A stretch of DNA of 30,309 nucleotides from CAYQDF01 sp964416175 (lineage in GTDB: Bacteria; Chloroflexota; Anaerolineae; Anaerolineales; UBA4823): assembly GCA_964416175.1 (NCBI GenBank), contig CAYQDF010000033.1:1-30309 (forward strand), given 5' to 3'. Shown in pieces: positions 15,440 to 23,196 of this stretch; within the stretch, counting starts at the first letter, position 1; the number at the start of each line of letters is the position of its first letter. Both the position numbers and the translations under genes were made by a program. The notes beneath the pieces were generated by a model that did no database searches, had not been told where the DNA came from, and saw only the letters and a list, made by a program, of their open reading frames with translations.

Positions 15440-16777
15440 ATGAACATCCTGTTTGCGATACCTTACGCGCCGACGCTGATCCGGGTCCGCCCTTACAACC
15501 TGATCCGGCAGCTGACCGCGCGCGGCCACCAGGTCACGGTGATGACGGTCTGGACGAACCAACAGGAGCGGGAGGCGCTCGAAGAGCTGCACGCCTCCTA
15601 CAGCCAAGTCGCGGCGGTGCAGCTGCCGGGCTGGCGGTCGCTGTGGAACTGCGTGTGGGCGCTGCCCTCCGGCAAACCCCTGCAGACCGTGTACTCTTGG
15701 GAAAAGAACCTGGCGCAGGCCAGCTTCGAACGCCTGGTCCAGCCAGGGAGCGCCGGAAAGATCGACGTGGTCCACGTTGAACACCTGCGGGGCGCCAGGT
15801 ACGGGCTGTACCTGAAAAGCCGGATGAAAGCGGAAGGCATCGATATCCCGATCGTCTGGGACAGCGTCGATTCGATCAGCCACCTCTTCCGCCAGGCGAT
15901 GCGGCGTTCGAAGAGCGCCATCAACCGGGGGATCACCCGTTTCGAACTGAAGCGCACGGAACCGTACGAAGCGTGGCTCGCCACCCAGTTCGACCGGACC
16001 CTGGTGACGTCGCGGTTGGACCGCGAGGCGATGTTGTCTCTCGTTTCTCAGCATGGAATTGCGGTGAATACAGGGGATGGGAGCCAGGCAGCCAGCGGCG
16101 CGGTGGATGAGCATTCGGAGAACGCCGGCTTCGGGAACGCGGCCAACGATTCAGACCGGATCACCGTGCTGCGAAACGGCGTGGACCTGGAATATTTCCA
16201 GCCAGGGGACCCCGAGAAAAGGGAACCCGCCACGGTGCTGGCGAGTGGTAAAATGAGTTACCACGCCAATGTCACGATGGTCGTGCGCCTGGTGGAGTCG
16301 ATCATGCCGGCGGTCTGGGCGCGAGACCCTGGGGTCAAGGTGGTGATTGTGGGGAAGGACCCACCCAAGCGCATCCGAGATCTGCAACAAGATGCCCGCG
16401 TGGCCGTCACCGGCACGTTAGCAGACATTCGGCCGCATCTTCAGATAGCGACGATCGCTGCCGCGCCGATCGACTATGGAGCAGGCATCCAGAACAAGGT
16501 GCTAGAAGCGATGGCTTGCGCCACGCCGGTCATTGCCACACCGCAGGCTGTCTCGGCGATCGACCTCGAGCCAGGCGTAGACGCCCTGGTCGCGGAGGAT
16601 GACCAGTCCTTTGCCGAGGCAATCCTGGCGCTGATCGGCGACAGAGAACGACAGATCGTCCTCGGTGGAAACGGGCGCCGTTACGTCGAACGAAATCACC
16701 GCTGGAGCGCGATCGCTGAACAGCTTGAAGCTATTTACAGACAGGAAATCGAATCCAGGTATTTAATCAGGAAGTGA
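15440..16777 (+). CDS. GT4 (GT-B fold) glycosyltransferase, copy 2 (TIGR03087-like)
   Basis: A 445-residue enzyme. ATG 15440 is chosen because GGAGG lies seven bases upstream and the conserved N-terminus 'MNILFAIPYAPTLIRVRPYNLI' starts there; the 32-codon extension upstream is low-quality sequence overlapping the SGNH gene. The donor half contains 'GKMSYHANV', 'VVIVGKDPP' and 'GAGIQNKVLEAMACATPVIAT' (~347-367), characteristic of the sugar-transferase group described with PEP-CTERM/EpsH-type exopolysaccharide systems. It follows the SGNH gene by 35 bases and overlaps or abuts the BY-kinase gene, so the secreted proteins, this transferase and the kinase may share one transcript. Same architecture as the gene at 6585. 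Confidence 0.9.
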   Translation: MNILFAIPYAPTLIRVRPYNLIRQLTARGHQVTVMTVWTNQQEREALEELHASYSQVAAVQLPGWRSLWNCVWALPSGKPLQTVYSWEKNLAQASFERLVQPGSAGKIDVVHVEHLRGARYGLYLKSRMKAEGIDIPIVWDSVDSISHLFRQAMRRSKSAINRGITRFELKRTEPYEAWLATQFDRTLVTSRLDREAMLSLVSQHGIAVNTGDGSQAASGAVDEHSENAGFGNAANDSDRITVLRNGVDLEYFQPGDPEKREPATVLASGKMSYHANVTMVVRLVESIMPAVWARDPGVKVVIVGKDPPKRIRDLQQDARVAVTGTLADIRPHLQIATIAAAPIDYGAGIQNKVLEAMACATPVIATPQAVSAIDLEPGVDALVAEDDQSFAEAILALIGDRERQIVLGGNGRRYVERNHRWSAIAEQLEAIYRQEIESRYLIRK

Positions 16778-16779
16778 TC

Positions 16780-18474
16780 ATGGAAATCGAAAATTACCTA
16801 CTCCCCCTTCGCCGGTGGTGGTGGCTGCTGGTCCTAGCCACCATGCTGGCGGCGGTGTCCAGTTTCCTCGCGACGGTGCGCCAGGCGCCCATCTACCAGG
16901 CCCGGTCCACGCTCATCGTCGGACAGGCCCTCTACGACCCAAACCCGACGACCAACGCCTTCATCCTTTCCCAGGAGCTTGCCAGCAACTACGCCGACAT
17001 CGCCAACCGGGAGCCCCTGCGCGTGGCGACCATGCAGGCTCTTGGATTGAGGAGCCTGCCATCCTACATCGCCCAGGCGGTGCCCAACGGCCAGTTCCTG
17101 GAGATTGTCGTGAACGACACCATCCCGGAGCGCGCCGCAGCCGTGGCGAACGAGCTGGCGAACCAGCTGATCCTCCTCGGGCCGACGAGCGTCGAAGGCG
17201 AGGACCCGGACAGGAACGAGTTCGTCAACCAGCAGCTGAACACCCTGGAAGTGCAGATCGAAGAGACGCAGGCGCAGATCGAAGATCTCCAGCAGGAGTT
17301 GGGCAACCTGGTCAGCGCCAGCCAGATCGCGGACACACAGAACCAGCTCAACGCGCTGCAGAACAAGCTGACCACCATGCAGACGATCTACGCGGACCTG
17401 CTCTCATCGACGCAGAGCGGCGCATCGAACACCCTGAGCATCATCGAGCGGGCGACCGTCCCCCGCCGACCGATCGGGCCGAATAAACCCCTGATCATCG
17501 CACTGGCTGCCGTGGTCGGCTTCGCCCTGGCGACGGTGGCAGCATACATCCTGGATTACCTCGATACCACTGTCAAGACCTCAAAGGACATCGAGAAGCT
17601 GACCGGCGCGCCGATCATTGGTTATCTGTCTGAACTGGATATCGAGCAATCTGGAAAGCTTTACGTGGCCGAGAACCCCAGGCATCCGATCGTCGAAGAG
17701 TACCGCAACCTGCGCACCAACCTGGAGTTCTCCGGCGTGGACCGCCCATTGAAGACGATCTTTGTGAGCAGCGCAGACACGGGCGACGGGAAAACCTCCG
17801 TGGCGGCAAACCTGGCGGTCATCATGGCGCAGGCGGAAAAGAAGGTGATCCTGCTGGATGCGGATATGCGCCGGCCAAACGTGCACAATTTCTTCGGATT
17901 CCCGAACGACATTGGCCTGAGCGATGTTTTTCGCGGCAAATTAGAGCTGGACCAGGCTGCAAGGGACTGGAACGATGGGAAAGTCTCCATCATAACGGCC
18001 GGCGATCCACCGCCGAATCCGGCTGAGCTGCTCGGATCAAAAAAGATGGTGGAAATCCTCGAACGATTGAAGAGCCAGGCGGACGTGGTGGTCATCGACG
18101 GCCCGCCGTTCATCGTGGCCGACGCCGCTGTGCTCGCTGCCAGGGTGGACGGCATCCTGGCGGTCGTATGGATCGGACATACGCAGGCACCTGCCCTGCG
18201 CAGCATGGTAGAGCAGATCAAGCGCGCTGGAGGGCGCATCGTGGGAGTGGCGTTGAACCGGCTGCCTTTGAAGTCCTTCCGGTATTACACCGGCAACCGC
18301 TATTACTCCAGATATTACGAGGAAGAGAGCTCTTCGCGGGAGAAGGGCCGGTTATCCGCTCTGCGGGGATTAATCCCCGGGATGACGAGGATACTTCGGA
18401 ACGGGTCCAACTCGAAGGAGGCCAAAGAAGAGATGCTCATGGAGGCAGAACTGCCGGGGCAGGAAGGTGATTGA
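16780..18474 (+). CDS. Wzz chain-length regulator fused to BY-kinase (tyrosine autokinase)
   Basis: A 564-residue fusion. ATG 16780 has AGGAAG five bases upstream; the GTG at 16774 overlapping the previous stop is the alternative. TM1 (~13-33, after 'RRWWW') and TM2 (~237-262, preceded by 'PRRPIGPNKP') flank a Wzz-type extracytoplasmic region with a coiled-coil-like Gln/Glu-rich helix (~145-205). The C-terminal kinase has Walker A 'SADTGDGKTS' (~330-339), Walker A' 'ILLDADMRRP' (~357), and Walker B 'VVVIDGPP' (~436). A Tyr cluster follows at ~500-515 ('RYYTGNRYYSRYYEE'), the autophosphorylation tail. Known homologues (Wzc, CapAB/CpsCD) control polymer length and secretion by cycles of phosphorylation. 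The single-chain form is usual in Gram-negatives but also occurs elsewhere. No cognate phosphatase is seen in the window. Confidence 0.93.
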   Translation: MEIENYLLPLRRWWWLLVLATMLAAVSSFLATVRQAPIYQARSTLIVGQALYDPNPTTNAFILSQELASNYADIANREPLRVATMQALGLRSLPSYIAQAVPNGQFLEIVVNDTIPERAAAVANELANQLILLGPTSVEGEDPDRNEFVNQQLNTLEVQIEETQAQIEDLQQELGNLVSASQIADTQNQLNALQNKLTTMQTIYADLLSSTQSGASNTLSIIERATVPRRPIGPNKPLIIALAAVVGFALATVAAYILDYLDTTVKTSKDIEKLTGAPIIGYLSELDIEQSGKLYVAENPRHPIVEEYRNLRTNLEFSGVDRPLKTIFVSSADTGDGKTSVAANLAVIMAQAEKKVILLDADMRRPNVHNFFGFPNDIGLSDVFRGKLELDQAARDWNDGKVSIITAGDPPPNPAELLGSKKMVEILERLKSQADVVVIDGPPFIVADAAVLAARVDGILAVVWIGHTQAPALRSMVEQIKRAGGRIVGVALNRLPLKSFRYYTGNRYYSRYYEEESSSREKGRLSALRGLIPGMTRILRNGSNSKEAKEEMLMEAELPGQEGD

Positions 18475-18505
18475 AGCAGCTCCCCCGACGGTTGGAAAAT
18501 CAAAG

Positions 18506-18538
18506 AACCCTGGAGAAGGCGCCTTCTCCAGGGTTTTT
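18506..18538 (+). terminator. Strong intrinsic terminator after the BY-kinase gene
   Basis: A perfect 15-bp inverted repeat (18506-18520 against 18521-18535, arms AACCCTGGAGAAGGC and its complement) runs into a T tract at 18534-18538. It lies 31 bases after the stop and separates the upstream block from the operon starting at 18925. Confidence 0.9.
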
Positions 18539-18593
18539 GCTTAATAGTCGACCGGTATTGCTCTGTTGCAGGAGCTGGAAAGCTAAAAAGTTA

Positions 18594-18683
18594 TGTATCC
18601 TTGCGAACCGCCGAAGGCGGTGAAGCAATCTCCTGGCTGGTTTGGAGAGCGCTTCGACGGCTGGGCCGCCTTGCAGTGACACA
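18594..18683. repeat. Degenerate palindromic intergenic element (REP/MITE-like)
   Basis: The left end 'CTTGCGA..GAAGCAATCTCC' and the right end 'GGAGAGCGCTTCGA..TTGCAGTGAC' are imperfect reverse complements of each other. The left arm contains its own hairpin (ACCGCC-GAA-GGCGGT, 18607-18621). The pattern resembles the widespread intergenic repeat with 'TTGCGAG..GAAGCAATCTC' arms that I recall from Chloroflexota and other genomes. No coding capacity. Probably a decayed mobile or REP-type element. Confidence 0.55.
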
Positions 18684-18924
18684 ATAAACTATGCTTGCAA
18701 CAAAGCAGACCGAATAGCTATTTTATAGGTGTAACAATTCATCCCAGAGGACGTTATTCCGGATAGACTCGCCTACGTTGGATATACCCGTAGTACTGAC
18801 GGTGTGAAGGAAGCTTCCTCAGCATTACAGCCTGTGTCTGTCTTTGTGCAGACCAATCGATCATTATCCGACGGAACGACTGAAAGTAAACACTCGGTAA
18901 ACGGATCCAAGGGGAAAATTCAGA
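18684..18924 (+). promoter_or_regulatory. Upstream region of the second operon with candidate promoter and palindromes
   Basis: No ORF with coding character is seen. A possible promoter is TTGCAA (18695-18700) and TATTTT (18719-18724) with an 18-base spacer, each 4 of 6 to consensus. A perfect 12-bp palindrome AGGAAGCTTCCT (18808-18819) and GTCTG/CAGAC arms (18836-18840 and 18849-18853) could be operator or leader structures. AAGGGG (18909-18914) is the nearest Shine-Dalgarno-like site to TTG 18925. If the promoter is right, the leader is ~190 bases long. Confidence 0.35.
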
Positions 18925-20370
18925 TTGAATCAATGGATTGAAGAAATCATGGACGAGAGGACCTGGTCCAGGCGCCTGCGTCGCGAGTTGCTGCTGCGCC
19001 CCGGAATAGAATATTATTCCCTGGGTGTAATTGTTGTCGCAGCTGCTCTGCTGCGGTTCTTTCGGCTGGGTGAATGGAGCTTTTGGGGGGACGAGATTTT
19101 CTCTTTGGGAGGCAGGAGCGACGGCTTCGTAGAATCAACCACAGTCCAGCTGATCCACCTGACGACCTCAATCCTGGGCACTTCGGAGTGGACCGCCAGG
19201 CTGGTCCCTGCCCTCATCGGGACCTTATCTATCTCGATCTTGTATTTCCCCGTAAAGCGGATGCTCGGCGCCGGAGTGGGCCTTCTGGCAGCCGTACTGC
19301 TGGCGATTTCTCCGTGGCACCTGTACTGGTCCCAAAACGCCCGCTTCTATGTGCTCTTGCTGCTCTTCCATACCCTGGCCTTGCTGACCTTCTACCTTGG
19401 GCTGGAGGAGGATAAACCGGCTCTGGTTTTAGGTTCTCTTGTTTTTTTTGGCCTGGCCGCCAAAGAACGGCTGCTGGCATTCTTCTTCCTGCCCATCGCC
19501 GTGCTTTACGTAATCTGCCTGTACCTGTTCCGGTTCGAGAAGCCAGCTGGACTGAGCTGGAAAAACCTGGCAATCTTCTTCGCCCCCCTGGGCATCGTTG
19601 GACTGGTCTTTGCCTTCCCATATCTTGGAAATATCCGGGGGTGGTATGAATCTTTCAGCCGGGTAAACAACAACCCATTCTGGTTGATGGGAGGCACGTT
19701 TTTTTACATAGGTCTGCCCACCGTTCTCCTGGCGGCCTCCGGCGGAATTCACTTTTTGATGAAAAGAAGCCGTCCTGCGCTCTATCTGGTCCTTGGAGCG
19801 GCAGTCCCTTTAATCGGGATCGCAGGGTTATCTTTCTTTCACTACACGGCAAACCGGTACATTTTCGTTTCGCTGACCAGCTGGCTCATCCTGGCTTCAA
19901 TGGCGGCAAGCGAGCTGTTCGCCTGTCTGCGCGACAATCCGAGAACCCTTGCGGCAGGGGTCATCGCTGTGCTGATTGGGTCTGCCCTGAGCGAAAACGT
20001 GCTTTACTTTCAGTACCAACACGGGAACCGGGACCGATGGAGGGAGGCCTTGCAGATCGTTCAAGAGGAAAAAAGCGCTGACGACCTCGTCGTGGTCGCG
20101 AACACGGGAGTCGGGAATTACTACCTGGGCAAAGAAGTGGTCGGTTTCAGGCAGTTTTCCCGGCTGGGCCTGGATCAGTACCGGCGGGTATGGCTGGTGG
20201 AAGACATGACCGTCAAGCAACTCTTCCCGGAAGAGCATGCCTGGCTGGAAGAAAATACACAGCTGGTAGCCAACCTGGACAACCACTTCAGCGCCCGGGT
20301 TTTCACCATGCGCGTGTACGTTTATCCTGCTGAGGACAAGACCAAAGCAGAGGTGAAAGGTGATGGGTGA
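18925..20370 (+). CDS. GT-C membrane glycosyltransferase (GT39/ArnT-like), copy 2
   Basis: A 481-residue polytopic protein homologous end to end to the GT-C at 5143. Shared blocks are 'LRFFRLGEWSFWGDEIF' (Asp56-Glu57, catalytic loop), 'SEWTARLVPALIGTLS', 'SPWHLYWSQNARFY', and 'NRYIFVSLTSWLILA', plus the same small C-terminal domain ('KSADDLVVVANTGVGNYYL..'). The proposed start is TTG 18925, ten bases after AAGGGG; ATG 18949, eight codons downstream, is an alternative with a weaker site. It opens the second operon after a 450-base non-coding gap, and its stop overlaps the GTG of the next gene by four bases (GTGA), implying coupled translation. It would use a lipid-phosphate sugar at the outer membrane face. 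Substrate unknown. Confidence 0.87.
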   Translation: MNQWIEEIMDERTWSRRLRRELLLRPGIEYYSLGVIVVAAALLRFFRLGEWSFWGDEIFSLGGRSDGFVESTTVQLIHLTTSILGTSEWTARLVPALIGTLSISILYFPVKRMLGAGVGLLAAVLLAISPWHLYWSQNARFYVLLLLFHTLALLTFYLGLEEDKPALVLGSLVFFGLAAKERLLAFFFLPIAVLYVICLYLFRFEKPAGLSWKNLAIFFAPLGIVGLVFAFPYLGNIRGWYESFSRVNNNPFWLMGGTFFYIGLPTVLLAASGGIHFLMKRSRPALYLVLGAAVPLIGIAGLSFFHYTANRYIFVSLTSWLILASMAASELFACLRDNPRTLAAGVIAVLIGSALSENVLYFQYQHGNRDRWREALQIVQEEKSADDLVVVANTGVGNYYLGKEVVGFRQFSRLGLDQYRRVWLVEDMTVKQLFPEEHAWLEENTQLVANLDNHFSARVFTMRVYVYPAEDKTKAEVKGDG

Positions 20371-23153
20371 GGGTGAAAGGGACAGTGCGGACCTCGCGTG
20401 GAAAGCTTCTCGGAAGGAAAAATACAGGGACGCCCCTGAACGATGAGAGGATGATCATACGTACCTGGGTCATGCCTCTGCTCGTGGCTGGCGGAGGTAT
20501 TGCACTGGGATATTATTTCAGCTGGTGGTTCATCGGGGACCGGCTACATTCGCCGCTGATGTGGGCATGGCTGATCGGCGCCGCTATGTACGCGGGGGTC
20601 CAGGTGCTGGGGAACTGGATCCTCTACCTGGTCGCCCGGCGGTCGGAGGAGGCGCCGAAACCACCAGGCGATCTGGCAGTCGATGTGTTCGTAACAGCGT
20701 ACCGGGAACCTTATGCGATGATCGAACACACCCTGGCTGCGGCCTGCGCCATGCGCGGCACCCACCGCACCTGGCTCCTGGACGATGGCCGCGACCCGGC
20801 GCTGTCGGCACTGGCGGAAAGGTACGGCAGCGGTTATCTGACCAGATCCGATCACCAAGGCGCAAAGGCGGGTAATTTGAACGCGGCGCTCCGCCGCACG
20901 AGCGGAGATGTCATCGTCATACTTGACTGCGACCACACGCCCGAGCCTGATTTCCTGGAAAAGTCTCTGGGATACTTTCAGGACCCGAAGATCGGGTTCG
21001 TGCAGGTCATGATCACCTTCGGAAATGCCGCGGAGAGCTGGGTGGCGAAGGCTGCAATGGAAACCAGTCTCGAATTTTACAACCCGACCTATCTGGGCGC
21101 GAACGTGATCGGCGGGGCGACCATGATGGGAAGCAATGCGTTGATCCGACGGGCTGCGCTCGAAGGGATCGGCGGCTACCAGGCAGGGCTGGCTGAGGAC
21201 CTGGCGACGTCGATCGCGTTGCACGCTGCAGGTTGGAAGTCAGCATACGTGGCTGAGCCCCTGGCGCCTGGGCAGGCGCCGCCCAGCTTCATCGCATGGT
21301 TTATCCAACAGATGAAGTGGGCCAGAGGGGTATTCGAACTACTCATCACCGTGCTTCCACGCGTGTTTCGGAAATTGACCTGGGGACAGCGGCTGTCTTA
21401 CGCTGTTCGCATGACCAAATACTGGATTGGACCGGCGATCGGCCTGCACCTGTTTGCTACCATTGCGGTCCTGATCTATGCCTCCGGTCCTTTCCTCCAG
21501 GCGTTTCATGAGTACTTAATCCGCCTGACTCCACTTGTCCTGTGCGATGTCTTGATCCGGTTCGTCGCTCTCCGCACCTGGCAGCATCCGTCCACACCGA
21601 AGACCTCCCTGGTAAGAGCCGTAGCCCTGATTTACGCTACCTGGCCAATTTACCTGGTCGCCTGGATCATGGCCATCCTGCGGCTGCCGCTGTCTTTCCG
21701 CTCAACGCCCAAAAGCTCCGGCAAGCTCAACCCCGTCTGGCTCTTGCCTCAAGCCACAACCATTCTCTTGCTGATGGTGGGGACGTTTTTCACCGTTTTC
21801 GTTGGCGGGCACAGGCTGTCTGTCTTGTTGTTTTTCGCCACCCTGCAGGGTTGTCTACAGCTGATCATCCTGGCGCAATGGCTTATCACTGAGCTCAGGC
21901 TGACAGAAGGCATCCCTGGATACCTAGTTGCAGTGAAGAATCTGTTCCCTTCGGTTGGCGTAGTGCGGCGAGAGGTCAACGGCCGGCTGAGGACCTACAT
22001 TACCGACCTGCCTTTTACTATCGACCCGTTGCCGCTGGACGGAGTGGAGAAAGCGATCACGACGATCCACGGCGCCTGGCAGCTTGGGAAGCAGATTTTT
22101 ATTTATGGGGAAGGGGAGATGGCGACACTGGCGGGGCTGTTTGCCCGAGACCTGGCCCGCGACCTGCCCCCAGGACCGCGCCGGGTATTCCGCGTGAGCA
22201 CGACCAGGTTCCCCTCAGAAGCCGCCCAGGGAAAGAAGGTCGAGCGGCAGCACCAGGATATCTCGGTTCTCGAGCTGCCCAATCTCATTCGACAGGGAGA
22301 CGTCCTGGTCGGGATTGCCCTTGACGAAAAAAGGGCTGGAATTTTCGCCGGGGTCCATCACGCTCAAAACGTCAAGGCCAAGACGATCCTGATCACGGGA
22401 GGGCCGAAAGACCAAGAGAGCACAAAGGTCGATGTCCTGGTCGACATCCCAGGCGACACTCTAGAACGGGTCGAGGACGGCATCCTGGTTTTCCAGCACA
22501 TTGTGAGCAAGGCTCTCCGCGAGATGGGGCAGAGAGAGGAGCTCGCTCAGGCGGGGGAGGGAGCTCCCGATCTGCCTGCTCCCGAACTGTTTACCAGCTC
22601 TGAATCCCGGAAGCAGGTTCCAGCTCAAGTCGCCACTTCTGAAAAAGCCAAGAGAATCCTGGAGAGTTTGAGTGAATTGGATAGAGCTGATCAGAGTGAA
22701 TTTCGGCCTGATTATTATCTTCGGAAGGGACTGGAGATCTCCTTAGATGTCTTCAACGCTGCCAGCGGCAGCCTGGTCGTCTTTGGCGGGTTTGGAACGC
22801 CGATGCGGGCGGCGATCGCTTACGAGGGGACAGTCCGCATATACCCAGCTGACCACCTGATCGATACCCTGCAATCCGGTCTGGCAGGCTGGGTGGCGGC
22901 GAACCGCGAACCAGCCCTCGTGATTGACACGCACCGTGATACGCGATGGCTGCGGAGATCCTGGGAGGAGAGGACCGGGTCCCGGTCAGCCATCAGCACC
23001 CCAATCCTGGCGAAAGGCCTCCTGCTTGGAGTGCTGACCCTGGTCCATCCAACCCCCGGGCATTTCGGGGCTTCCGATCTGACGCTGCTGGCAGCATACG
23101 GGGCGAGCATCGCACAATACCTTGGATTCCCCTCGGCTGTCCTGAGCTCCTGA
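20367..23153 (+). CDS. Cellulose-synthase-like GT2 fused to SIS-like and GAF-like domains
   Basis: A 928-residue fusion. GTG 20367 overlaps the previous stop and has GAAAGG six bases upstream; ATG 20451 is possible. Two N-terminal TM helices (~32-90) precede a processive GT2 domain (~102-345) with 'VDVFVTAYREP', 'DDGRDP', 'DCDHTPEP' (Asp187/Asp189, DxD), 'AEDLATS' (Glu277-Asp278, TED-like) and 'QQMKW' (314-318, the Q(Q/R)xRW site with Lys for Arg). About five TM helices follow (~350-515). Instead of a PilZ domain, the cytosolic C-terminus has a GmhA-like SIS fold (~560-715: 'GKQIFIYGEGEMATLAGLFARDL', 'GDVLVGIALDEK', 'AKTILITGG') and then a GAF-like domain (~785-922: 'DVFNAASGSLVVF', 'GLAGWVAANREP', 'AISTPILAKGLLLGVLTL'). 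It probably polymerises and extrudes a beta-linked glycan, with the C-terminal domains sensing a ligand (inference). I know of no standard family with this order. Confidence 0.85.
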   Translation: MRVKGTVRTSRGKLLGRKNTGTPLNDERMIIRTWVMPLLVAGGGIALGYYFSWWFIGDRLHSPLMWAWLIGAAMYAGVQVLGNWILYLVARRSEEAPKPPGDLAVDVFVTAYREPYAMIEHTLAAACAMRGTHRTWLLDDGRDPALSALAERYGSGYLTRSDHQGAKAGNLNAALRRTSGDVIVILDCDHTPEPDFLEKSLGYFQDPKIGFVQVMITFGNAAESWVAKAAMETSLEFYNPTYLGANVIGGATMMGSNALIRRAALEGIGGYQAGLAEDLATSIALHAAGWKSAYVAEPLAPGQAPPSFIAWFIQQMKWARGVFELLITVLPRVFRKLTWGQRLSYAVRMTKYWIGPAIGLHLFATIAVLIYASGPFLQAFHEYLIRLTPLVLCDVLIRFVALRTWQHPSTPKTSLVRAVALIYATWPIYLVAWIMAILRLPLSFRSTPKSSGKLNPVWLLPQATTILLLMVGTFFTVFVGGHRLSVLLFFATLQGCLQLIILAQWLITELRLTEGIPGYLVAVKNLFPSVGVVRREVNGRLRTYITDLPFTIDPLPLDGVEKAITTIHGAWQLGKQIFIYGEGEMATLAGLFARDLARDLPPGPRRVFRVSTTRFPSEAAQGKKVERQHQDISVLELPNLIRQGDVLVGIALDEKRAGIFAGVHHAQNVKAKTILITGGPKDQESTKVDVLVDIPGDTLERVEDGILVFQHIVSKALREMGQREELAQAGEGAPDLPAPELFTSSESRKQVPAQVATSEKAKRILESLSELDRADQSEFRPDYYLRKGLEISLDVFNAASGSLVVFGGFGTPMRAAIAYEGTVRIYPADHLIDTLQSGLAGWVAANREPALVIDTHRDTRWLRRSWEERTGSRSAISTPILAKGLLLGVLTLVHPTPGHFGASDLTLLAAYGASIAQYLGFPSAVLSS

Positions 23154-23196
23154 TCCGCTCCCCATCCGCTTTCAAACAGGCATCCTGGATCGAAAA

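Noticed and set aside
14121..15440. 439-codon antisense ORF opposite the SGNH copy 2 gene
   Set aside because: It is fully opposite a gene with a signal peptide, an intact catalytic triad and Ig-like repeats. Long shadow frames are common at this GC content.
18594..18683. tRNA or structured ncRNA in the non-coding gap
   Set aside because: No cloverleaf with the invariant TTC loop could be drawn. The symmetry is that of an inverted-repeat element.
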